Positions 49,055 to 60,422 of a DNA stretch of 64,000 bases are shown here, in pieces. Positions within the stretch are counted from its first letter, which is position 1; each line of letters opens with the position of its first letter. The stretch covers positions 12,580,488 through 12,644,487 of the forward strand of contig CM049320.1 of the NCBI GenBank assembly GCA_026874595.1, in the 5' to 3' direction. The notes under the pieces are model-generated. The model was not told where the DNA came from and made no database searches. It saw nothing but the letters and a program-made list of their open reading frames with translations. The position numbers and the translations under genes were made by a program. This DNA comes from Sipunculus nudus. Taxonomy: Eukaryota; Annelida; Sipuncula; Golfingiida; Sipunculidae.

Positions 49055-50372
49055 TCAGCTGACTGTAAGTCATCTGAGCTATAGCGATCACCCTTTGTCC
49101 GTCGTCCGTCTGTCCGTCCGTCCGTCCGTTAACCTAGCACAAATCGTAACCGCTGGACCTAGAAACTTGTAACTTAACATTCTCAGAGGTCAATGAAAAA
49201 TCTCCCTGGAAACCAGAAATTAGATTTCTGTTATTCATTTCCTTCGAGCTATGGGGCCCCAAAGTACCCCCCCCCCCCCCCAGAATAGTCAAAAATTTCA
49301 TACAAAAACTTCAATATTTCATTAACTACATCACTGATGGTCATGATTTTTGGCATACATATTGATCATGAGATGTTTCATCAGTTTCTGCAGACTGGTG
49401 GCGCCACCTGTATTTTTCGATTTTTTTACGAATTGTTTTCTCTATTTTTGAGACCTTTAAAAATATGAACATCTGTTAACAGGGCACAAATCATAAAGAC
49501 TGGACGGAGAATCTTCATTCTTGACACAGTGAGAGACCTATGAAAAGTCTCCATGGAAACCAGAAATAAGGTCTCTGTATCTCAATAACTACAAAACTGA
49601 TGGTTATGATTTTTGGCATACATATTGATCATGACATGTTCCATCAGTTTCTGCAGACTGGGTGCGCCATCTCTATTTTTTTCAAATATTTACGATTTTT
49701 TTCTCTATTTTTTGAGACCTTTAAAGATGTTGTTATCTGTCAACAGGGTACAAATCTTAACAACTGGACCTAGATTCTTCATTCTTGTAATGCAAGGAGG
49801 CCCATGAAAAGTGTCTGTGGAAACCTGAAATAAGTTCTCTGTTCCCATATCCTTCAAGCTTTAGGAATAATGGAAAATTTGATACTAAAGCTGAAGTATC
49901 TGAACAACTAATGCAGAAATCACCATGATTCATTGCATGGATATTGATTATTGAGTGTTTCATCAGTTTCTGCAGACTGGTGGTGCAACCTATATTTTAT
50001 TCAATTTTTCGAATTTTTTTCTCTATTTTTGAGACCTTTAAGAATGCTGTCATCTGTTAACGTGGCACAAATTGTAACAACTGGACCTAGAATCTTCATT
50101 CTTGTCATGCAAGGAGACCCATGAAAAGTGTCTGTTGAATCCTGAAATTAGGTCTCTGTTACCCATATCCTTCAAGCTAAAGGACTCGGAAGTATCCCTC
50201 AGAATAATGGAAAATTTGATACAAAAGCTAAGTATCTAAACAACTAATGCAGAGATCACCATGATTCTTTGCATGGATATTGACCATGTGTTTTTTTTTT
50301 AGTTTCTGCAGACTGGTGGAGCCACCTGTATTTTTTTTAAAGTTTACACATTTTTTTCTATTTTTGAGATAA
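49055..50372 (+). repeat. dispersed repeat with four tandem modules of about 260-335 bp
   Basis: The head GCTCAGCTGACTGTAAGTCA, with CATCTGAGC just after, and the CCGTC/CCGT tract at 49096-49131 resembles a very abundant bivalve repeat. Each module runs from a CAAATCGTAAC/CAAATCATAAAG-type start through TCTTCATTCTTG, GGAAACCAGAAAT, TTTGGCATACATATTGATCA and TTTCTGCAGACTGG to GAGACCTTTAA. Module ends lie near 49450, 49714, 50031 and 50366. A C14 run is near 49268. No coding capacity is seen. Confidence 0.8.
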
Positions 50373-50437
50373 TTATAATTAAAAGAATGTACATATATAG
50401 TTCTGGACAGCGTTTCACAAGATAACTTGGGCTAGGT

Positions 50438-50438
50438 T

Positions 50439-50472
<34 letters not shown>
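50438..50472. repeat. (TA)n(TG)n compound microsatellite
   Basis: TATATA followed by TGTGTG. Confidence 0.9.
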
Positions 50473-53098
50473 CAGAACAAAAAAAAAACAATATCGTGCT
50501 ATATAGCGCTTATGCGATGGCATGAAAACACGCTTTAATGTGTAACTGACAATCTTCATAATAAAAACTATATGTGTGCATGTGCATGCGTGGGTGTGAA
50601 GAGAGATTTAATACAAAACCATGAAGACATTACGCCGTGCAATGCCCTGTACCAAGAAACCTTAGGATTATAAGCCCATTAAAGCTGACCACATGGAACA
50701 CATCTTGTAATTGGGGACTCCTTGTCCGGTCAGCGAAGTCATTCCGGGCCATTACCACGGATTCCTCATTAAACCCCTGACGACCCCTGCCCTCTTCTTA
50801 TACACAGCGTGGATGTGTACGGTACTTATTGATACACCAATTACATGGTTTCGCCGGGGGTCACCAGGTGCAAACGCAAATAGACGTCCAGTCCAGTTAT
50901 TATGATTAGGCCTTAGGCATCTGTTGGTGTTTTCATTGACATGAATCGCTCTGGATTATCAGCAAACCGTGGCGATGGCACCTAATTTTATGACACCCAG
51001 AAATTTTTAACCGAGCAGACGATGTTTTTATTTGCACCCGCTGACCTGGTCAAAAGCGCCCCAAATTAGACTTGCGCCACTTCTCACACCTGCTGGGAAA
51101 TATCAAGACGTCAACCAACGGTGCAGCATTCATTCAATACCTTCAGTCAAAAGTTACTAGTCGGCTGATGTATATATGTATGTATGTACATATTCCATAG
51201 TCAGTACTACACGACTCGGTCGGCCGGAGTTTTGGCACGTGCAAGGTCCGACCCCCCGCCATTTGTAATGAAAATACGACGACAAAAGAACGTTTACTCG
51301 AGGAGCTATTCGATTAAATATGCTCTGGTGTCAAACAATAAGGTGACCATCCGGCGTTCAGCATTTAGAGCAGAGGTCATCCCTGTTGTAACGTGTCATT
51401 TTGTAGCCAAAATTCTTACCAAGTAGTGTTTGTTCTGCCTCTATCGGTCAAATATGCTCGAATATTGATGTTTTTGTGCATTTTAGCCATTGTAATGGCT
51501 GGACAAACAGAAGGACCAAAACTCCATCTGTGCACGGAGCGAAACTGCTCCATGTGGGTAAACAAGACCTCCATTTGCTGCTAAAGTTCACGACTCGGCA
51601 AACCCTCGTCAAATTTCTAATCTGTTGCGCTAGGTCTTTACTCTAAACACCGTGTGAGCGTTCGTTTGGTGTCCGATCGTGCTGCCCCACAGCGTAGCTG
51701 GCTCTTTTCCCATCCTGTCGCATGAACGCTGTGAGAGAAATCAAAACACTCAAGACCCAGCAAACCGGCTGTTTTGACCAGTAGTGTCATCTTTGGACAT
51801 GGTACGAAGTAATTTATCGTGAAAACTGACCCCAGTCTATTCAATATATATTTGTTGGTTGGCTTTCGAGGTCCTGGGAGAGATTTCTTTTCAGTAACCA
51901 GACGACATGGGTCTCGACTTTTGGCAAGAGAGATCAAATTACACCCTTCGCAGGTGGTTGTCCGTATTTATGTTCTAAAATCACCAGAACCCGGGTGTCT
52001 TTTCATTACTTAGTGTATCATATTACAACATGTTCACCAGTTGAAAATGCCTGGAAATTTAACGAGATTTTTATAGACGTCTTGATGTATAGATACAGGT
52101 GATGTCTATTTTTATTTTAATTATTCGATAATTCATCCTTGTGGTGAAATTATTTAATAAATCCACATTTTTCCGGGTTGTGGCCTTGCGTAGATTCGTT
52201 TCCAAATCATGGAAAAAACAACAGGAAATTTTATTGATACTTTAAACATGTGGCTTGGATTAAACATTTTATGCACAAATTGACAAACTACAGCAAGTCT
52301 TTATAGAGAAAGTTAAAACAAAATGTGTATTTTGGCTGCCTTATATAAATTGTAAAATATAATGCAAGGTGTAACATGTAAATGTAACTTGAATATGAGG
52401 AAAATTTAGTCATAAATTTCGTTAGTTACAGATGGAGGAATATTTCTACATAAAGAGTAGTTCCAAATATTAAAGAAAAATGCATGGAAGTGTTGTATAC
52501 AATGTATAGTGATGATAGTAGGTATTTCAGTTATTTAGACTTTTTCATTTCCTACTTAATTATACGAAATATCCGTTTTTGTATTTTTAACAAAGTACAC
52601 CTTTTATAATTCTGATATAAATGATATGAATGTGCCATGTGATATATACAAAGAAGTATATATAAACTCACATTATTTTAAATTTTAACATTATATAATG
52701 CTTAATTATATAATATTGGTAATTCCTAATTATCAATTGAATTTCTGAACAAATAAATGCCCAAGTGGTGATTTTATTCAGGTAACTTTTTTGTCTCACA
52801 CAAATCTGTGACTATTTTCTTGTCCCATTTGGTTACAATTTTTTTTACAATTTTTCTCCCAACAAAATGTACGACTTTTCTGTAATGCTTTTCTTGCTGT
52901 GAGTATACCTATAATCCAACCAATTTCCCGGAGAAGAACCTATTTTTCCAAGGATTAGGTGTCATGGCTGATTCTTTTCGTGTTTTAACTCTTAAATAAA
53001 TCTGCTATACACACTTTAAACTAAAGCTTGCGGTTTATAATTAACTTGATTCTGTAAGCCACCTTTCATTAAACAAAGCCAATTTGGCCCACGCAGTC
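50473..53098. other. non-coding; CpG-rich to about 52.0 kb, then AT-rich
   Basis: The 50690-52000 part is less AT-rich with dense CpG (for example 51210-51300) and a CACGTG core at 51237. Short frames there have no motifs. I read it as possible regulatory DNA or an undetected exon-bearing region. From 52.05 kb to the LTR element it is AT-rich and featureless. Confidence 0.35.
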
Positions 53099-53104
53099 AT
53101 GAAC
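53099..53104. repeat. target-site duplication, left (ATGAAC)
   Basis: ATGAAC directly precedes the first LTR repeat (53105) and recurs directly after the second LTR at 56572-56577. Six bases is one more than the 5 bp usual for Ty3/gypsy elements. Confidence 0.6.
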
Positions 53105-53956
53105 TATGTTACAGAGTACACACTTATACATATGTCTAGGCGTACACTGATGTCCAGCCGTTAACTATTAGTTCTGGTCTCTCCGGTCTGATTGCGTAAG
53201 GGGCCACCCAGCCCAGCGTCTGCGCGATGAGGCTGATGGCGTCCCCTCGACCCCTGCTCAAGATCCCATATGGATATATATATATAGAGAGATAGAGTGT
53301 TTTCTGTTAAATTATATTTTTCATTAGCAACCAAGTCCTTATTTATATTTCTTAGAATAATAGAGTATCAGGTGGGCCTCTTTGTTCTCTGTATGTACAT
53401 ATATGCCATGATACCTTACTTTATTTAATTTTCCAGTTATTAATCATTTCTCAGTTGATAAATTAAGATCCACTTAGTATAATCTAAGTTTATTTCACAT
53501 TACAAGTTAATTATAATTCGTGAATACGTCACAATTAGTATTACTGATAAAGTGTTGTGTGAGCTTTCTAGCAAGGTATTATTTATTGTTGAGCTTATAA
53601 TAGTCTTTGCTTAATAGGCATTTTAAGAGCAGACAGGAAACACACATTTACTCTGAAGTGGACAGATAACGATACCAGCATCAGCCTTGTAGCCCTTGTT
53701 TCGTTAAGGTCCTCACTCACGCCTCTAGAACGTATAAGTATACTGGGATGGCATTGAAAAAGGGTCGGTGTCAAGTGTTATCAAGTCGGAGGTGTCAAGT
53801 CTCGGGTCTCCACTAGCCTGCTGTTTCAATATATTTTTAATGTATGTGCATGGTGCAAACCTGTACGACTTTGATATATATTGATTAAACATCGTCTTAA
53901 CGTCTGCCTTGAGTTCGAGTTTGACGAGAGAACCTGCGAGTCGGCAACCCCTGACA
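53105..53956 (+). mobile_element. LTR retrotransposon, 5' LTR
   Basis: An 852-bp direct repeat of 55720-56571. The canonical LTR probably starts with TGTTACAG at 53107 and ends CCCTGACA at 53956 (TGT...ACA). Only one substitution between LTRs was noticed (AGCCTGCTG here, AGCTTGCTG in the other), implying recent insertion or gene conversion. Confidence 0.93.
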
Positions 53957-55719
53957 AATTGGTGTCAGAAGTGGGATTTCAGAAGTTCGCCGCTTCACGG
54001 ACCTATGCCACGGAACGAATCAAATCAAAAGGTTCAGGTTAGTGAACTTATCACTCGAATGTGCTTCCTATGTTCAGAAGAGAGGAGAGGAGTTTCAGGA
54101 AGTTCACCACTTACTGGACACTATCAAAACCATACGGGGAAGTTAATCAAATGAAAATGAAGACAAAAGGTGCAAGTAGATTCGCGGCTCAGTTTGAATG
54201 GAAAACGAGAAAGGACATGGAAGCAAAATGGACGTTTTTATATATCAAGGCAACCAGTCTTGCAATCATGGCTTATAATATTATGTTTAACTTCATGAGA
54301 CATTAATATTACCTCTGTGATCGACAACCAAAAAAAAAAAACCCGCAACATCGGACTGAGATAATTAATGTACTATCGACAAAATGGAAGATTCGATGTG
54401 CTTTCAATCCTTGATGAATCGGGAAAGACAAACTTTAAAGCACTGCCATCCAGCTGTAGAGACAGGAAACTTAACACCATGGGGCCATGCAGAAGGTATC
54501 AAGACCATGCCGGTTTTTGCAGAAGATCCAAGGTTTCAGTGGTGAGATCATCGACATGGACATAATTTAATTTGTGGACTTGTTGTGGGCTATGGACGGC
54601 CAGGTATATTTTGTTTTGTGTTTTGTGGATATGTAGCGGCATGGGGCAACATTGTACAGATAGATGCCAGTGATGGATCAATTGTATATGTTGGGACGCC
54701 ATGTTTGCTCTGCCTTGGGCAGGTATGTTTTGTGCTTCGTGTTTTTTCCCCCTGAATGACCATGTCGATATCTTTATTTCCTACTCTCGTTGCAAGGCAA
54801 GTGTAAGTAGGTTACTTCATTTGTGATTCAGCATTGATTATGCACGTCGAACTGAATATTTATCTATCTTTTGTTGTTTATCAAAGTTTTAAGCTTAATA
54901 ATTTAAGTCGGGTTTTGTTAAATTTCGTTGTTTCTGGTATACTTTTAAGATATATAATGGATATATAGTTGGTTGTATAGACTTTTATCGTTATGATAAA
55001 CTTGAATGGTTTATTGGTTTTGAGCATATTAACAGTTCTTGTGAAAAAGAGGGCCTATATGAACCTGGTTGGTCAGTATAAACAGTTGTGATGGATAGGA
55101 TATATTTAATGGATATAGGTTGAACTGTGCATTTGATAGGCGTTTTGGAATGAAGGTTACTATGTTGTCTTCAGAGTTTGATGTTAGATGTAATTCAGTT
55201 GTAATCTTTAGTGCTTGCAGGAGGCTAGGATTATCCACAGCTGTTTCGCTAGATCAGACTTCAGACACACGACTATATTGCTTGTATAGGGTGCCTCTGT
55301 ATATTTTGATTGTTTGATTTTATGTTAAGACAGGTTAACAATATTTCACATTTCAAAGATTCTAAAGTTTTAATATAGAGTACTGAATAATTTACAGTAT
55401 AGTACCCAGTCAGGACATATATTAATGCTAAAGGGCTAAATATTTGCTGATAAGGTGATATTTGTATTTATAAGCTATGTCAATTTTAGATATGGATATT
55501 TTGTGCATGCTTCCTGCTTTTCCAGGGATAATTTCTATCCTATGTAATGGGCTTTTAGTTTCACTGTGGTTGTGCTTAATTCTACATTTAAGTTATTCAG
55601 ATAATTTATTTATAAATGATCCGATGTCCCATGAAGATAGAACAGGTGTTTCTAATACACCTAAGCTGACTAGTATTTTTGATTAGTGTGCCGAGGACGG
55701 TCACACTTAAGGGGTTAGG
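53957..55719 (+). mobile_element. internal region of a non-autonomous LTR element
   Basis: This 1763-bp interior is too short for gag-pol and has no frame over about 81 codons. No zinc knuckle, protease, reverse transcriptase, RNase H or integrase motif is visible. It begins with a spacer AAT and the primer binding site and ends with the purine-rich AAGGGGTTAGG before the 3' LTR. A 69-codon frame at 55477-55686, with a hydrophobic stretch near its residues 12-36, lies where an extra 3' frame would sit in a full element, but no homology is claimed. Mobilisation would need enzymes supplied by another element. Confidence 0.8.
53960..53976 (+). promoter_or_regulatory. primer binding site, tRNA-Leu type
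   Basis: TGGTGTCAGAAGTGGGA is complementary to the 3' end of a metazoan tRNA-Leu (TCCCACTTCTGACA plus CCA) across 17 bases. It lies 3 nt after the 5' LTR, the expected position. The bivalve element Steamer is also reported to use tRNA-Leu. Confidence 0.8.
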
Positions 55720-56571
55720 TATGTTACAGAGTACACACTTATACATATGTCTAGGCGTACACTGATGTCCAGCCGTTAACTATTAGTTCTGGTCTCTCCG
55801 GTCTGATTGCGTAAGGGGCCACCCAGCCCAGCGTCTGCGCGATGAGGCTGATGGCGTCCCCTCGACCCCTGCTCAAGATCCCATATGGATATATATATAT
55901 AGAGAGATAGAGTGTTTTCTGTTAAATTATATTTTTCATTAGCAACCAAGTCCTTATTTATATTTCTTAGAATAATAGAGTATCAGGTGGGCCTCTTTGT
56001 TCTCTGTATGTACATATATGCCATGATACCTTACTTTATTTAATTTTCCAGTTATTAATCATTTCTCAGTTGATAAATTAAGATCCACTTAGTATAATCT
56101 AAGTTTATTTCACATTACAAGTTAATTATAATTCGTGAATACGTCACAATTAGTATTACTGATAAAGTGTTGTGTGAGCTTTCTAGCAAGGTATTATTTA
56201 TTGTTGAGCTTATAATAGTCTTTGCTTAATAGGCATTTTAAGAGCAGACAGGAAACACACATTTACTCTGAAGTGGACAGATAACGATACCAGCATCAGC
56301 CTTGTAGCCCTTGTTTCGTTAAGGTCCTCACTCACGCCTCTAGAACGTATAAGTATACTGGGATGGCATTGAAAAAGGGTCGGTGTCAAGTGTTATCAAG
56401 TCGGAGGTGTCAAGTCTCGGGTCTCCACTAGCTTGCTGTTTCAATATATTTTTAATGTATGTGCATGGTGCAAACCTGTACGACTTTGATATATATTGAT
56501 TAAACATCGTCTTAACGTCTGCCTTGAGTTCGAGTTTGACGAGAGAACCTGCGAGTCGGCAACCCCTGACA
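55720..56571 (+). mobile_element. LTR retrotransposon, 3' LTR
   Basis: The second copy of the 852-bp repeat, preceded by the polypurine-like tract (about 55708-55719) and followed by ATGAAC. The whole insertion spans 53105-56571 (3467 bp). Confidence 0.93.
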
Positions 56572-56577
56572 ATGAAC

Positions 56578-58053
56578 AAATCAATGCAAACCATTATCTG
56601 TTTCTAATAAAATATTCACTCTGGTAGACAAACGGTTCTTTGTATATTGTATCGGAACAAAAGCAATGGCTTTAATATTTTAATTAAACTACTTCCCAGA
56701 ACGTTTGAAATCAAAGTATCAACAACCAGCCTTGGTAAAGGGATTAACTTTCAAGCTAGTCCCCGGGGCTGTTACGTCATCGTTACCGCAACAGTTCCTA
56801 AAAATAAACCCCCTTTACCACAGCGATGATTGTTTGGCACGTGATCACTCGCTTGTTCACGCCTGTTGCGTCATTTCCGGATTGATTTGTTATACACTGT
56901 CTGTGGTGTATAATGCTTGTGGGAGGAAACAGATCCTGTTCGCATGCTCTCTTTCACCAGTCACCAAGCGTGCACGCGCGCGTCGCATAGTGGAGCCTGC
57001 GTTATGGTAATTAGCATGCATTGCTCCCATGAGGCACATAATGCTGTTTATTAATGAGCGTGTATCGTGAAGCTGTGCTAAACTAATTACGCATATTTAA
57101 TTAAAAGCATAAAGTAAAATAGGATCACGCAAACTTGATTTCCATCAATTTTTAAAACCTAAAATAAATCCAGGTAGGCTTGTGTTTAAATAGCAATCTA
57201 ATGCGGGAATAATGCATCCGTAACAGAGAGACTGGCCGCTCACATAAGAAAGTATATCCATGTAGCGAAACTGGATATTGCAAACTGATTTAACTTAACA
57301 TACACTTACATTATAAATTATATGCGTGACCTATGTATGATTTATTGATAGATAAAGTGTTCATTAATCAATATATTCGAAAGTAATAAAGGGGCAGGAG
57401 CTTATCAAAGTGCCTCGAATGCAAGAATGTTTTCTAAATATACCATGAATATGAAAGAAAAGTCTCCTTCTCTCTCTCAAAATTAAAAAGAAATACAGCC
57501 TCATGGCTTCTGGGGTAAAGCTCCCACATTCTCGCTTGCTTTGCGAACCAATACTGGCGTTCACTTCTCTCAGTAAGAAAATAAACTATTAAGGATTGTG
57601 TAACTCGTTTTTCAGTCACGTATCTGAAGCGGAGGCTTCCCGGCAGACCCCTCAGATGGATGAATGGAAATTAGGCTCCTAAATAGACTGAACCCTCCTC
57701 ACAAAACCTGTCACGTACGAGACACTCCACAGCAAGGCCAAATCAGGTTTACTGTTAACAAGCAGTATATATTAGAAGTAAATATTCAGTACCTTTCCTA
57801 GTCAAATGTAAAAAGACATAATTATTAGCGACTCGAGTGAAAGAACCAGGACGATAGGAACAAATTTGTCTGGCCGACTTCCGTGGGCAGAAGTTCAATA
57901 TGGCTGCTTGTCTCGGTTACTCGAGGCGATCGCCCCTTGATTTCCTAGGAGAGCAGCATTGATTCGGTAATTGCTGCTTACATATGACCAAGGAATACAT
58001 CTTCGTCCTATGCATTACAGATCTGAGCTCGGTGTTCGCTTTATGCATCCGTC
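56578..58053. other. non-coding, CpG-richer stretch
   Basis: No gene is supported. The 56780-57060 part has a TTGCGTCAT site, a CACGTG core, an alternating purine-pyrimidine run (GCGTGCACGCGCGCG, about 56968-56982) and TAATTAGCATGCAT. This is dense in regulatory-looking motifs. The 57840-58050 part is also CpG-containing. Confidence 0.35.
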
Positions 58054-58231
58054 CAGAAGCGGATCCGTTTTTTTCTCTGTCATTTTTTTAAAGGGGTTTA
58101 GACCAAATTTACAGTCTCGACCCCCCCCCCCCCCCGCCCATATCTGACCCGGGGATCTTTTCAGGTTTTATACGAGTACTCCTGGGTTGCCCCCCCCCCT
58201 CCTCTTTCCTAAATCCTGGATACCTCTTATT
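58054..58231. mobile_element. hAT-like MITE family 2, decayed copy
   Basis: It opens CAGAAGCGGATCCG, the same terminus as the element at 17682-17873, and ends near CCTGGATACCTCTT, a damaged form of the expected CCTGGATCCGCTTCTG. Two long C runs lie inside. The right boundary is approximate. Confidence 0.5.
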
Positions 58232-58418
58232 CAAGCTCGTTTTACGTCCACATGTTTGTTAAGGGAGTGCATGTATTCATGTAAACGCATATTTCTGAAC
58301 ATAAGTAGGGTAGAATTACTGAAGGGGATAGAGGACCGACAGACGGATAGGGTCTTTATGTTAAGATAAAAATAAACTTCTTCGGAGCTCATTTACAAAT
58401 TTGACGATGCATTTTTCA

Positions 58419-58423
<5 letters not shown>

Positions 58424-58468
<45 letters not shown>
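58424..58468. repeat. (AT)n microsatellite
   Basis: About 45 bp of TA/AT. Confidence 0.95.
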
Positions 58469-58470
<2 letters not shown>

Positions 58471-59487
58471 AAATCGTAGGATAGGCTATATTTTATCCTT
58501 GTATAATTGTTAACTGCACCACAACACAACCGCGTGTTAAAGAGTCACGATAGTGACCTGATGGGATGGCGTCTCATTTTGCGTCTTCTTATACTTTTAT
58601 CTTGGTTACTGTCATGAGGAATTTGACAAAACACTGAAAATCTAGTATGCTAAACTTTATTGTTGAGGATGGGCAACCATGAATATGCATAAAACAGAAC
58701 AATGCAACGCGTTAACGGGCACAACCAGGGGCGTTCAAGTTTGGTTTTCATTTTTTTTAATGGGTTTCAGCAAATTTCATGGTGTATTTTGGGTCGACTT
58801 GAACGTTTGTTTGGAACGATGTTGGTATTAAGAGACATTTTCTGTTGGGGGGCTTGATCTGGATCTCACGGACTGGAGAGTCTCTACACAAGAAAATCAC
58901 CGCCACATCTACTGTATAGGCCTACAGTCACCCTCCTTCTGTAGCAAATGCTGGCGATCGACATGCCTGGGATTTCTGGCTGACCTCAGCCATGCTGCTT
59001 GAGCCGTTGCATGTTTCATTTAAACAAATCGTCTGTGTCGTCTAATCGACTGTCGCAACAGGTGCCCCGACGCTTCATAAAAAATGTCCCTCACGCCAGA
59101 GTTGTCACGCAAAGAAGGCCCCCTTTGAAACAGTACCTTAGCGACACCATGCGGTAATGATTGAACTACAAACATTTGGCGGCTAACTGGCGTTTTTTTT
59201 GTAATGAACACCGCCATCGCGTTATATCTTAAAATTAGCTTATAATCATCGCGGCTTGCCACTTCCGTTCAGCTGTACATGGGGCGTCTGTCGTCTTTCA
59301 GTGGCGATAGTCGTATGATTTATTCAGTTTCAAGGGATTCCTCCACTATACCCAACCTATATAGTCCTTCCGTTGCCGTATTTGTTTGCCTACCGTATAA
59401 TTATGCTTATAATAATTATATTTATAATAATACCCCCCCCCACTTCTTTCACTCACTTACTCATACACATGTATATAAGCGTGTATA
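58469..59487. other. non-coding, with a small inverted repeat
   Basis: CAGGGGCGTTCAAGT at 58726-58740 and ACTTGAACG at 58797-58805 form inverted ends (CGTTCAAGT, 9 bp) of an approximately 85-bp hAT-like relic. The remainder, including a minus-strand 80-codon frame at 59020-59262, shows no recognisable gene. Confidence 0.4.
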
Positions 59488-59653
59488 CAGTAGCGTCAAT
59501 TTATCTTCAAAGGTGGGGGGGGGGGGGGGAGGGGATGATTCGCAGGGTGGGGAGCTGACTCGCAATGGTGGTGGGGGGGGGGGGGGGATGACAGGCGCCG
59601 TTGAGGGTAGTCAAAATTGGGATAAAACAAACATGTTTATTCACACATATATA

Positions 59654-59717
<64 letters not shown>

Positions 59718-59982
59718 TATTGTCCGTGTGACATATCAAATGTATATCAATTAAGTATAAGGTTTTAAAAAATAAGATATATATTAATTCTAAACCATTT
59801 TAGATATTAATATTTCATAGTAAACTTATAAATGGAACCAAATCTATAATTCTATTTATTTATATATTTTATTTGAAATATATAAATATTATTCTCTGAA
59901 AAGGGGGGGGATGATTACATTGACCAAAAGTGGGGGGGGGATATATACCCCCCCACCCCCACCCCCTTTATTGACGCCCCTG
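59488..59982 (-). mobile_element. hAT-like MITE family 1, copy with both ends
   Basis: The termini are CAGTAGCGTCAAT at the left and, read from the right, CAGGGGCGTCAAT (11 of 13 match). The flanking 8-mers CGTGTATA and CGTGTGAA agree at 6 of 8, fitting an aged 8-bp hAT target duplication. G/C homopolymers lie at both ends, and an (AT)n at 59646-59712 has expanded inside. It is non-coding; the 150-codon frame across 59281-59731 is low-complexity translation. Confidence 0.75.
59646..59712. repeat. (AT)n microsatellite inside the MITE
   Basis: About 67 bp of AT/TA with one phase slip near 59661. Confidence 0.95.
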
Positions 59983-60003
59983 CGTGTGAATGTATATAAT
60001 TAA

Positions 60004-60005
<2 letters not shown>

Positions 60006-60057
<52 letters not shown>

Positions 60058-60060
60058 TAT
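60006..60060. repeat. (AT)n(AC)n microsatellite
   Basis: AT/TA tract to about 60049, then ACACACAC. Confidence 0.95.
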
Positions 60061-60356
60061 AATAAAAAGCCTGAGGGCTAATGGATGAGAGTGGGACAGA
60101 CATCTCGACTTTCGTCCCCGCAGATTCGAGCGCCGCTTATTTCCCCGGGGACAGGCATCGTCGTTGTTAAATAGACCACACCATGCTCTCTGACACAATC
60201 CCGGCCAGCTCTCCGACACTTTTGGCGGGTAACCTTTTCCTCGAAGCAGCGATCATATATTTATTGATATGAGCGGCCAGTTTACATCGTCTGCTGTAGC
60301 AGCCAAAGTGTAAATTGTCGTCTGAGGTGTATGCATAATGTTATTCCGTTCTTAAG

Positions 60357-60359
<3 letters not shown>

Positions 60360-60420
<61 letters not shown>
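60360..60420. repeat. (AT)n microsatellite
   Basis: About 61 bp of uninterrupted TA/AT. Confidence 0.95.

Positions 60421-60422
<2 letters not shown>

Noticed and set aside
53957-55719. Coding gag-pol in the LTR element
   Set aside because: The interior is only 1.76 kb and has no frame over about 81 codons or any enzyme motif.
59281-59731. 150-codon frame on the + strand
   Set aside because: Its second half is poly-G and (AT)n translation across a MITE.
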